7,763 bases of DNA, taken from NCBI GenBank assembly GCA_027482725.1, contig JAIXVT010000058.1:1-7763 (forward strand), written 5' to 3'. This document shows positions 1 through 6,027 of this stretch, piece after piece (the first letter of the stretch is position 1; every line of letters starts with the position of its first letter). A model generated the notes under the pieces. That model was not told where the DNA came from, did no database searches, and saw only the letters and a program-made list of their open reading frames with translations. The translations under genes were made by a program, and so were the position numbers. The stretch comes from Pseudomonadota bacterium. Its GTDB lineage: Bacteria > Bdellovibrionota > UBA1018 > CAIMNF01.

Positions 1-30
1 GAGCTTAAACTTGAGGGCACCGTAGGATGA
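1..30 (+). CDS. Possible C-terminal tail of an upstream gene (partial)
   Basis: Frame 1 is open from the window edge to a TGA at 28-30 and would encode ELKLEGTVG as a C-terminus. The piece is too short to identify. In its favour, the stop overlaps an ATG at 27-29 (ATGA), a common arrangement inside operons, and the following genes are equally tightly packed. If real, it would be the gene before the mevalonate genes in the same operon. It could also be non-coding. Confidence 0.3.
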   Translation, partial: ELKLEGTVG

Positions 31-101
31 TCACCAGCAGCTTTTTTCTTCATCTTTTAAGTGATTCGGATGTACTTTTGGCTCTCACCCAAGATCAATG
101 A
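27..101 (+). CDS. Candidate 24-aa leader or coupling ORF before the phosphomevalonate kinase
   Basis: ATG at 27 opens a 24-codon frame that starts MITSSFFLHLL and ends at TGA 99-101. That stop overlaps the start of the next gene at 98 (ATGA). A purine-rich GAGGG at 13-17 lies nine bases before the ATG, a normal Shine-Dalgarno position, while the gene at 98 has no convincing site of its own. The ATG also overlaps the stop of a possible upstream frame at 28-30. The layout suggests translational coupling. The peptide is hydrophobic in its first half and resembles no family I know. Alternatively it is the true end of the upstream gene displaced by a frameshift, or chance. Confidence 0.35.
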   Translation: MITSSFFLHLLSDSDVLLALTQDQ

Positions 102-973
102 AACGCTACGGAAAAATTTTTTTATTTGGAGAAATGGCGGTGCTCGCAGGAGAGCCCGCACTTATTCTCCGTTTTGAATCAGAGCGAATGCTCACTTTCC
201 AAAAACACTTTCGAACAACGGGAACCGTCGTGAATCCGGGTGCCGATCCCCTCTTGGGCTTTGGAAGCAGTAGCGCGGACTTTAAGCTCAAAACGGGTTT
301 TGATCCCGAGACCGATATTGAAGGCTTTATGAGTGACTATCGGTTGAGAAATCCATTAAGCAGTGGTGCCGATGCTTGGGTTCAAAATCTCTCGGAGAGT
401 TGGGGGGAAGGAGTTTTCCGCGTTATTGTTCCAGCAAATTTTGGCCCTGGATTAGCCACCGAAAATCAAACTCAACCAGAAACCCAAATTCCTCAAAGAG
501 GGTTCGATCTGAGAAAACTCTCTCTAGACCAGACGTCCACTCGGAAACTTCATTTGTTTGGGTTGTCGGAAACCACACGCACCAAAATGGCCACGGACTC
601 ATTTTTGAAAAACCATTCGTTTCGAATCCAATCGGCATGGGCGGATCCGGCGGCTGATTACGCTGGTGTTTTGAGGGATCTTGTTTCTTTTTTTGAAGGA
701 AAAAACTCCTTTCCCGATCGGGCGTTTACGAATTGGTATCGATATTGGAAAAAGGTCGGTGTTGTTTCCGATTTCTCTGAGTTTGTCACCCAAAATTTGC
801 AGGCGATGTTTCCCTATGCCGAGGTTAAGGGTTGCGGGGCAGGGATGAATGATTTTTTCGTTCTTTACGAACCCCAATTGTCATCACAAGATTTTCGTCG
901 TTGCTCGGATCGGTTTTCCGAATGGGGAGTCGAATATTGGGGAAACTTATCCGATTTTTTAGCGAGAGGATAG
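98..973 (+). CDS. mvaK2: Divergent GHMP kinase, probable phosphomevalonate kinase
   Basis: This 291-residue cytosolic protein probably phosphorylates 5-phosphomevalonate to 5-diphosphomevalonate using ATP. The GHMP-kinase motifs are seen in order. The N-terminal GKIFLFGEMAVLAGEPAL (residues 5-22) corresponds to the family's GKL.L.GEYAVL.G.PA. GFGSSSA at 54-60 is the phosphate-binding loop. SSGAD at 88-92 carries the likely catalytic Asp92. A Ser/Thr-rich stretch near 155-167 sits where phosphomevalonate kinases have a TG.pAST motif. GCGAGMND at 245-252 matches their C-terminal GAGGGD. It is shorter than typical enzymes (about 330-370 residues), and the loops are degenerate. The next two genes are the decarboxylase and mevalonate kinase, so phosphomevalonate kinase is the step left to fill. 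ATG 98 is the first possible start after an in-frame TGA at 62-64. It lacks a clear ribosome site but overlaps the stop of a small ORF. The GHMP fold is clear; the exact substrate is inferred. Confidence 0.75.
   Translation: MKRYGKIFLFGEMAVLAGEPALILRFESERMLTFQKHFRTTGTVVNPGADPLLGFGSSSADFKLKTGFDPETDIEGFMSDYRLRNPLSSGADAWVQNLSESWGEGVFRVIVPANFGPGLATENQTQPETQIPQRGFDLRKLSLDQTSTRKLHLFGLSETTRTKMATDSFLKNHSFRIQSAWADPAADYAGVLRDLVSFFEGKNSFPDRAFTNWYRYWKKVGVVSDFSEFVTQNLQAMFPYAEVKGCGAGMNDFFVLYEPQLSSQDFRRCSDRFSEWGVEYWGNLSDFLARG
964..970 (+). promoter_or_regulatory. Ribosome binding site fixing the mvaD start
   Basis: GAGAGGA lies inside the last codons of the preceding kinase gene, five bases before ATG 976. 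It decides between that start and an in-frame ATG at 901, which would create a 25-residue extension overlapping the upstream gene. The family N-terminus also begins right after 976. Confidence 0.8.
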
Positions 974-975
974 AA

Positions 976-1977
976 ATGAAGACCATCGAAGTGTTTGCTC
1001 CTGTGAACTTGGCATGGATAAAGTATATGGGAAAACAGGGGCAACCTCCTCAGCCCACAAATCCCTCGGTCTCTGTTACGCTTTCCCGTTTAGGGACTTG
1101 GGTCAAATTGCAGGTTTTAGGTCATGTTCAGCGTCCCGACCAGGTTCAATTTGAATGGCCGATTGGATTTGATCCCAAAGACGCCCGTAGAATGGAGCGG
1201 TTTTTAACCGCCCCCGTGTGGACAGAGAGGCTTGATCCTCTTTCTTGGCCCGCCCGCGTTCAGATTGAAACCAAAAACACTGCGCCCACTGCAACAGGAG
1301 TTGCGACATCCAGTTCGGCCTTTGCCTCATTTACTTGGGCTTGGAGTTCGGCTCTTGTTTTACCCCGACCGGAATGGGCGACCGACCGCTCGCTTTTAGC
1401 CGAGATTTCCGCACAAGGGTCGGGAAGTTCTTGTCGGTCTTTTTTGGGTCCTCTTGTCTCGTGGTCAGAAAACGGTGTCAATCCGTTAGATTTTCCGTTC
1501 TCCTCCGGACTTGGGATTATTGTTGTGGTTGCTGATGCAGCCCGAAAAGAGGTGAGTTCTTCATTGGCTCATGAGCGGGTAAAAATGTCCCCATTTTTTT
1601 CGGGACGCGCCCAGAGGGTGCAGTTGAGATTACAAAAGTTAAATCTCCTTTTGGCCTCTTGGCGTTCCCGTCCTCTTTGGGATGAGCTTTCAGAATTGAT
1701 TTTTGAAGAGGCCATGGACATGCACGAATTGTTTCATTCCTCCGATCCTCCGTTTTCTTATTTAAAAAAAAAAAAAAAAAAAGTAATTGAGGCGTTCCAG
1801 TCTCGGACTTTAGGGACTCATCGGGTGTTATTGTCTTTTGACGCCGGAGCTAATCCCTTACTTTTTTTCCACCCCGATGATCGCGACGTTATTTGGTCTT
1901 CATTACGGTTCAAGTTAGGGAGTGATGTGGTTCTCCTTGAGGATCAGTCGGGTTCACAAGGGGTGCATCATGTTTAG
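976..1977 (+). CDS. mvaD: Diphosphomevalonate decarboxylase
   Basis: This 333-residue cytosolic GHMP-superfamily enzyme converts mevalonate 5-diphosphate to isopentenyl diphosphate with ATP hydrolysis and loss of CO2. The family signatures are plain. APVNLAWIKYMGK (8-20) matches the A.NIA.IKYWGK signature. TNPSVSVTL (28-36) follows. NTAPTATGVATSSSAFAS (101-118) corresponds to N.PTAAGLASSAAGFA. GSGSSCRSFLG (148-158) matches GSGSACRSL.G. KEVSSSLAHERVKMSPFF (191-208), MHELFHSSDPPFSYL (249-263) and SFDAGANP (287-294) complete the set, with catalytic Asp289. Length is normal. The gene starts two bases after the upstream kinase and overlaps mvaK1 by eight bases, so translation is probably coupled. 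Oddly, residues 264-269 are six lysines encoded by an uninterrupted A run, replacing the ND.S.. segment seen in relatives. Any one-base slip there would truncate the enzyme before Asp289. Confidence 0.95.
   Translation: MKTIEVFAPVNLAWIKYMGKQGQPPQPTNPSVSVTLSRLGTWVKLQVLGHVQRPDQVQFEWPIGFDPKDARRMERFLTAPVWTERLDPLSWPARVQIETKNTAPTATGVATSSSAFASFTWAWSSALVLPRPEWATDRSLLAEISAQGSGSSCRSFLGPLVSWSENGVNPLDFPFSSGLGIIVVVADAARKEVSSSLAHERVKMSPFFSGRAQRVQLRLQKLNLLLASWRSRPLWDELSELIFEEAMDMHELFHSSDPPFSYLKKKKKKVIEAFQSRTLGTHRVLLSFDAGANPLLFFHPDDRDVIWSSLRFKLGSDVVLLEDQSGSQGVHHV
1764..1782 (+). repeat. 19-A homopolymer inside mvaD
   Basis: There are nineteen consecutive A: the last base of a Leu codon (TTA) followed by six AAA lysine codons. 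The next bases are GTAATTGA. Loss of one A gives AAG TAA, so a stop at 1784-1786. Gain of one A gives AGT AAT TGA, so a stop at 1788-1790. Both alternatives end the protein at 269 or 271 residues. Runs this long are known hot spots for replication slippage, RNA polymerase slippage and sequencing error. The frame is correct on both sides as given here. Confidence 0.95.
1958..1963 (+). promoter_or_regulatory. Ribosome binding site fixing the mvaK1 start
   Basis: AAGGGG sits six bases before ATG 1970, inside the last codons of mvaD. It favours ATG 1970 over an in-frame ATG at 1922, which would add 16 residues with no family similarity before the conserved PAKLIIAGEHAVL motif. Confidence 0.75.
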
Positions 1978-2782
1978 TGTTCAAGTCCCTGCAAAACTGA
2001 TTATTGCCGGAGAACACGCGGTTTTGCGTGGAGGAATGGCAATCACGCTTCCACATCCCGAAGCCTACCTTGAACTGTCCGCGCGACGCATTCCTCAGTC
2101 TTCCTTGCAATTTTCCGACCCGAGGCTCGATGATTTTTTTTCATCTTTTTCTGATGATTGGTCCTTTCCTCTTTCGGGATTTGCTCTCGATGTTCGCTCC
2201 ACGATTCCTGAACAAGCGGGAATGGGGTCGTCGGCGGCACTGTGTGTTGCCGTTGCAAAGTTCCTCCGTTGGGCTTACCCAGATGCCCCTGAGATCCGCG
2301 AGCGATCAGAGTATGACCTTGCGGTGCAGTTTGAGCATTATTTTCATGGTCAGAGCAGTGGAATGGATGTGGCTGCGGTGCAGGGGCGGGGGCCTAGAGT
2401 TTTTGTCCGATCTTTAGGGGTGATTCGCGAGTTGCCGTTTCAGCCGTTTCGTTTTCTGGTGGTGCCTTCAGGCGAAATGGCTTCTACAAAATCAGTTGTA
2501 GAGTGGATGGCCCATCAGCGCGCTATGGATCCCAATCTCTTTATTCAACAAGATCAGTGGATGGCCGAAAGTGTTCGTTGGGCAGAGCGTGCCTTTGATT
2601 CAGGGTCGATAAAAGACCTCATTAAATCTTTTGAAATTTCGTACCAATGCTTCGAAAGTTGGGGGTTGGTTACACAAACGGTTCGCGAGGCCCGAAAAAA
2701 ACTCCTTGATTCCGGGGCTTTAGCGGTGCGACTGATGGGTAAGGGCAAAGGGGGCTGTCTTCTCGCCCTAGTTGACAACTGA
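1970..2782 (+). CDS. mvaK1: Mevalonate kinase
   Basis: This 270-residue cytosolic GHMP kinase phosphorylates mevalonate to 5-phosphomevalonate, the first step of the lower mevalonate pathway. The N-terminal PAKLIIAGEHAVLRGGMA (7-24) is the classic mevalonate-kinase form, with GEH rather than the GEY typical of phosphomevalonate kinases. IPEQAGMGSSAAL (79-91) is the ATP phosphate loop. HGQSSGMDVAAVQG (126-139) carries the catalytic Asp133. GKGKGGCLLAL (257-267) is the third GHMP motif; it reads GKGKGG where the consensus is GAGGGG, a mild divergence. Length is slightly short of the usual 290-330 or so. The start overlaps the mvaD stop by eight bases, so a truncated mvaD reading frame could reduce its translation. 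It is the last mevalonate gene in the run. I see no terminator after it before htpX. Confidence 0.9.
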   Translation: MFSVQVPAKLIIAGEHAVLRGGMAITLPHPEAYLELSARRIPQSSLQFSDPRLDDFFSSFSDDWSFPLSGFALDVRSTIPEQAGMGSSAALCVAVAKFLRWAYPDAPEIRERSEYDLAVQFEHYFHGQSSGMDVAAVQGRGPRVFVRSLGVIRELPFQPFRFLVVPSGEMASTKSVVEWMAHQRAMDPNLFIQQDQWMAESVRWAERAFDSGSIKDLIKSFEISYQCFESWGLVTQTVREARKKLLDSGALAVRLMGKGKGGCLLALVDN

Positions 2783-2798
2783 ACTTTCGAGCGCATTC

Positions 2799-2819
2799 TT
2801 TACCTAAAGGAAAGGTAGG
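2799..2819 (+). promoter_or_regulatory. Ribosome site of htpX, partly inside a small hairpin
   Basis: TACCT at 2801-2805 is perfectly complementary to AGGTA at 2813-2817. Two G-T pairs extend the stem to 2799/2819, around a seven-base loop (AAAGGAA). The better-placed Shine-Dalgarno candidate (GGTAGG, 2814-2819, seven bases before ATG 2827) is on the 3' side of the stem. A short, weak stem over the ribosome site of a heat-shock gene resembles a simple RNA thermometer, but the stem is small and this is inference. Confidence 0.4.
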
Positions 2820-2826
2820 CATCCCT

Positions 2827-3738
2827 ATGGGTGTATTCTTTAAACGATTTTTTCTGTTCGCGTTGGTGAACGTGATGGTGGTGGTTTCTCTATCATTAGT
2901 GCTCAATCTTCTCGGGGTCCGTGGTTACCTGACCCCATATGGCATCGACTTTGAAAAGCTAGCGGTGTTTTGCTTGGTTTGGGGGATGGGGGGATCTCTG
3001 ATTTCTCTGGGATTGTCTCGAATCATGGCAAAAATGATGATGGGGGTACAGGTCGTCGACCCGCAGACGAGAGACTCTGAGCTTGCAGATCTCGTGGCAC
3101 GTATTCATCATTTGTCACGCGCTGCAGGGCTCACCACGATGCCCGAGGTCGGGATTTATGATTCTCCCGAACTCAATGCCTTTGCGACAGGCCCCACGCG
3201 CTCACGGGCTTTGGTAGCGGTGAGCACGGGTTTGCTGTCGCGCATGAGTCGTGATGAGGTAGATGGCGTGCTTGGACACGAAGTGGCACACGTTGCCAAT
3301 GGTGATATGGTGACCATGACGTTGGTCCAGGGAGTGATCAACGCGTTTGTGATGTTTTTGGCCCGAGTTTTGGCCTTTGTTGTAGGGCAAGCGATGCGGG
3401 GACGCGATGAAGAAGATCGTGGCGGATCTCCGTGGGTGAATACCCTATTGGTCTTTGTGTTTGAAATCTTCTTTTCTTTCTTGGGAATGGTGATCGTGGC
3501 TTGGTTTTCTCGCTACCGGGAGTACCGAGCAGATGCCGGAGGGGCTCGCTTGGCAGGCCGTGAATCGATGATCGGAGCGTTACGGGCTCTTCAGCGCAAC
3601 TTTGGCATCGAACCGGAGACACAAACTCCCGAATCGGTTAAAGCATTTCAGATCAGCGGGCGCGGGGGGTTTTTGGCCTTGTTCTCCACCCATCCGCCTC
3701 TTGAAGAGCGTATCGCCCGTCTGGAGCAAATGCGTTAA
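2827..3738 (+). CDS. htpX: HtpX-family membrane zinc metalloprotease (M48B)
   Basis: HtpX is an inner-membrane quality-control protease that cleaves misfolded membrane proteins from the cytoplasmic side, often alongside FtsH. This 303-residue protein has the usual architecture. Two N-terminal membrane segments lie at about 7-29 and 44-63. A conserved YDSPELNAFATG block is at 111-122. The zinc motif HEVAH at 151-155 gives His151 and His155 as ligands and Glu152 as catalytic base. Hydrophobic segments follow at about 162-187 and 204-226. REYRADAGGARLAG (231-244) supplies the third ligand, Glu232. The family C-terminal signature STHPPLEERIARL is at 287-299. Length is close to the usual 285-300. 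It begins 44 bases after mvaK1 and may be co-transcribed with it or have its own promoter in the 3' end of mvaK1. Its TAA stop is shared, through TTAA, with the convergent gene. Confidence 0.95.
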   Translation: MGVFFKRFFLFALVNVMVVVSLSLVLNLLGVRGYLTPYGIDFEKLAVFCLVWGMGGSLISLGLSRIMAKMMMGVQVVDPQTRDSELADLVARIHHLSRAAGLTTMPEVGIYDSPELNAFATGPTRSRALVAVSTGLLSRMSRDEVDGVLGHEVAHVANGDMVTMTLVQGVINAFVMFLARVLAFVVGQAMRGRDEEDRGGSPWVNTLLVFVFEIFFSFLGMVIVAWFSRYREYRADAGGARLAGRESMIGALRALQRNFGIEPETQTPESVKAFQISGRGGFLALFSTHPPLEERIARLEQMR

Positions 3739-4784
3739 CGTTGCGTTTGTTTCTCGGCAAAAATGAGATCTTGCTCTAAGGCCTCGAGATGCTTGCGTGT
3801 CTCGGGGCTTTCTTCTGGATAGTGACTCAAATAAGACAACGCGGACGCAATGTTTTGGCGGGTAAAATTAAGGAGTGTTCCTTGCTGGCTGACAAGATTT
3901 TTTTGTTCAAAAAACACTTTCCCTAAAGTGTGATTGACGCCTGCAAAATGAAAGAACGGCTTAAAGTCGTGACCGTTTATACTCAGGTGAGCTGCCAGCC
4001 TCAGGAGCACGCGATTGAGGGCATAAACTTCAGCGATCGTTTGCGGGGCTTTTCGCACTTCACTCTGCTTAAGGCTTTCAGCTGAAAATTTTCTGAGGAT
4101 TTGAACATCCGTTTCCGTTCTTAGGTCTCCTAACACTTGATAGAAAAGTGCTTTCATCTCCGGAGTGCGGGCATTGACCTTGGTTTTGAATTTTATTTTT
4201 TGGCATATTCCTCCGGGCAAAAACAAAAAGAAAACCTCCTCAAGGGTGTTGTCCAAGACAGCCGTGATTCTTATACCCTCTATGCCACGGGGATCCTGAC
4301 TTGTGATCCAGGATTTGCTTGTCATTTTTTTAAATCCCGCCCATTCGAATATCTTCTCTCGAAAACTAAAGCATCCTGCCCATCGGGTTAAGCAGTTTTT
4401 AAGATCTAATGCCGTTCTATTGGCCGCTATCGTCTGAGGGCCATATAAAGTAATTTCTGTTTCACCTGGAATCCAGTGGAGTTGAATTTGGGACAGAAAG
4501 TTTTTCGGCGGACCGCCGGATTGATAAGGAATTCTGGCAAATACGGCCTGATTTTGAATCTGTGTTGGCCAGCGCCCTAAAGTATAAAAAAAGGTGAGGG
4601 GTTCGGGCCGAAGAGCAAGGGAGTCTTCTTCGCTGAACACATTGGGCTCTAGCCATGCGGTGTCAAAAGGTTCAAGCGTTGTGAACAGGGTTTGATAAAA
4701 AACAACGCCTCCACTCAAAAGAGCGATGCTCGCCATTCCCATTGCTACGGCTATCGGTCTAGATTTGCGCTCGCTCTTGTTCAC
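3735..4784 (-). CDS. Unrecognised protein with N-terminal membrane anchor
   Basis: This 349-residue protein belongs to no family I recognise. A basic start (KSERKSR) precedes one hydrophobic segment at about 11-31, with no obvious signal-peptidase site, suggesting an inner-membrane anchor with the rest in the periplasm. Residues 60-220 look like mixed beta/alpha structure with a Cys pair (CLTRWAGC, 129-136). Residues 225-349 look mostly helical. The start is uncertain. GTG at 4784 is the first possible start after an in-frame stop and gives the basic residues before the membrane segment, but the strong GGGGAGG (4784-4790) directly abuts it instead of sitting at normal spacing. An ATG 14 codons downstream is the alternative. 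It is convergent with htpX, sharing a four-base TTAA, and tightly divergent from the MotA-like gene. The sustained open frame supports a real gene. Confidence 0.7.
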   Translation of the reverse strand: MNKSERKSRPIAVAMGMASIALLSGGVVFYQTLFTTLEPFDTAWLEPNVFSEEDSLALRPEPLTFFYTLGRWPTQIQNQAVFARIPYQSGGPPKNFLSQIQLHWIPGETEITLYGPQTIAANRTALDLKNCLTRWAGCFSFREKIFEWAGFKKMTSKSWITSQDPRGIEGIRITAVLDNTLEEVFFLFLPGGICQKIKFKTKVNARTPEMKALFYQVLGDLRTETDVQILRKFSAESLKQSEVRKAPQTIAEVYALNRVLLRLAAHLSINGHDFKPFFHFAGVNHTLGKVFFEQKNLVSQQGTLLNFTRQNIASALSYLSHYPEESPETRKHLEALEQDLIFAEKQTQR

Positions 4785-4806
4785 CTCCCCAGTTTACACT
4801 GCGATT

Positions 4807-5454
4807 ATGGGGATCGTCTTTGGTTTGTTTTTTCTTGGCTTAGGGGTAGCGCTAAAACTATCAGGGATTGTCGTAGGCTGGGGTGAGGTCTGTATTGCTT
4901 TGGGGGGATTGGTTTTTGTCTCAGATTTCCTTTGGGTGGCCCCCCAGGAGAAAAGTTTTTTTCTCTCGGAATCCTCTCCAGAGCGATTAAAGAAGCTTCT
5001 CGGGCAGGTGCTTGATCAGGCCAGAAAAGAGGGTTTGAGTTCTTTTGATCTCGAAACCCTTGTTCTTCCTCAACACATCCAACAATGGCTTTCAGAGGCT
5101 CAAAGAGGAGTTCCTAGAGATCAGATTATTTTGAGCGTAGAAAAACGATTTTGTTTTCAAAAGCAGTCTGCACGGGATCAAGAGGACCTTCGGCAAAGCC
5201 GTCTAGAAGGCATTTTGGTTTGCGGCGTGCTTGGTACGCTTACTCTGATGGCGCTTTCCCTTCCTGTTTCTGTCGTGTTTGTGCCCCTGATGGTGGCAAT
5301 GGTTCTGACGTTTTTTCTTCAGAATCGAGCAAAACAAATTCATCAAGGGGCGTCGCTTGATGCCGAGCGAAAGCGTTTGATGGTTGTGATATTTATCCAT
5401 GGCCTCGGGAGTGGTTTATCTTTGGAAAACTTTGAATCGCAGGTGGTTTCATGA
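4807..5454 (+). CDS. Four-helix membrane protein, divergent MotA/ExbB-like stator homologue
   Basis: This 215-residue protein follows MotA order. Two membrane segments lie at about 1-20 and 23-44. A cytoplasmic region carries QARKEGLSSFDLE (71-83), matching the ARKEG...LE element of MotA proteins, then a long charged helix. Two more membrane segments are at about 134-153 and 156-172, with CGVLGTLTLM (139-148) resembling G.IGT.IGL, and a cytoplasmic tail ends it. The conserved Pro of the AP..G motif is replaced (SRLEGILVCG), and the fourth segment lacks the usual TT.YG pattern. If it forms a stator, it is not a canonical one. ATG 4807 is preferred because GIVFGLFFLGLG matches a MotA first helix. 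An in-frame ATG at 4726 would add 27 residues and overlap the opposite gene. The next gene overlaps by ATGA. The family assignment is inferred from weak motifs and topology only. Confidence 0.55.
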   Translation: MGIVFGLFFLGLGVALKLSGIVVGWGEVCIALGGLVFVSDFLWVAPQEKSFFLSESSPERLKKLLGQVLDQARKEGLSSFDLETLVLPQHIQQWLSEAQRGVPRDQIILSVEKRFCFQKQSARDQEDLRQSRLEGILVCGVLGTLTLMALSLPVSVVFVPLMVAMVLTFFLQNRAKQIHQGASLDAERKRLMVVIFIHGLGSGLSLENFESQVVS

Positions 5455-6002
5455 GAGTCCGAGAGGCCATTTTTTTGATCGTCGGACTGGGGATCGGTAG
5501 GGTTTCGGTTTCTCCGTCATTTACCATTGGGCAGCAGGTTCGGTCGGTGTTGGCGGCGCCCACGAGGGTGACCGCGCCCTTAAGTCCAAGCGCACTCCGT
5601 TGGTTGACCGAATTGGAGTCGGATTGGAGGGATGCGGTTGGTACGGGTAACGGGTTTCGGTACGATTCCATTGCGTCGGGAAAATCTGGGCATTTTATTT
5701 TGGAGTGGCAAGGGGGCGTGACGAGAGAAGCTTTGGCATTATCCTTAAAGTCAGCCCATTCGTTTTTTGATAAAACATTGGGTCGGGGTGGGCGCTACCG
5801 ACTCCATTTTGGCGTTGCTGGGGGTTTGTCTACCGTTGATGCGTATGTCGCTGAGCTTCGTTTTGCTCACTTCTTACACCATGAGCTTTCCCGACAGTTG
5901 GAGATACCCCTTCCGTTTTTTTTATTTTCTGCACAAAAAAGTCCGGAAGGACAAAGTCTCCAGATGATTTTTGAAAATCCTTACTTTGAGACTTCGTCTT
6001 GA
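5451..6002 (+). CDS. Small membrane-anchored protein, possible degenerate MotB/OmpA-like partner
   Basis: This 183-residue protein starts in an ATGA overlap with the MotA-like gene and has AGGTGG (5441-5446) as its ribosome site, so the two are almost certainly co-translated. One hydrophobic segment lies at about 6-20, which could be an anchor or signal peptide. Residues 115-165 show a pattern like the OmpA/MotB peptidoglycan-binding domain: a beta strand (RYRLHFGVAGG), then AYVAELRFAHFLHHEL, where the family has LS..RA..V...L, then a strand near 156-161. The conserved GHTD sequence is missing. The membrane segment has no Asp, which in MotB carries the ions. It is shorter than MotB (typically 240-310). 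It could be a structural partner or part of a non-motor complex; the position after a MotA-like gene is the main support. There is no clear terminator in the 25 bases before the convergent gene. Confidence 0.5.
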   Translation: MRVREAIFLIVGLGIGRVSVSPSFTIGQQVRSVLAAPTRVTAPLSPSALRWLTELESDWRDAVGTGNGFRYDSIASGKSGHFILEWQGGVTREALALSLKSAHSFFDKTLGRGGRYRLHFGVAGGLSTVDAYVAELRFAHFLHHELSRQLEIPLPFFLFSAQKSPEGQSLQMIFENPYFETSS

Positions 6003-6027
6003 TGCTTTAGCTCCTGTCGGTGAGGAT

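Noticed and set aside
1..53. Minus-strand ATG at 53 opening a frame to the window edge (MKKKAAGDHP...)
   Set aside because: Only 17 codons are visible, there is no clear ribosome site, and the plus-strand ATGA chain explains the same stretch better. It cannot be excluded without upstream sequence.
901..975. N-terminal extension of the decarboxylase starting at ATG 901
   Set aside because: It lies wholly inside the upstream kinase gene, lacks family similarity, and ATG 976 has a good ribosome site directly before the conserved N-terminus.
1922..1969. N-terminal extension of the mevalonate kinase starting at ATG 1922
   Set aside because: The added residues are a shadow of the decarboxylase gene; AAGGGG before ATG 1970 and the motif position favour the shorter protein.
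2783..2826. Terminator after the mevalonate operon
   Set aside because: The only hairpin is small and has no T run; it overlaps the htpX ribosome site and is better read as part of that leader.
6003..6027. Possible terminator between the convergent MotB-like and exported-protein genes
   Set aside because: The 25 bases hold no stable stem followed by a T run.
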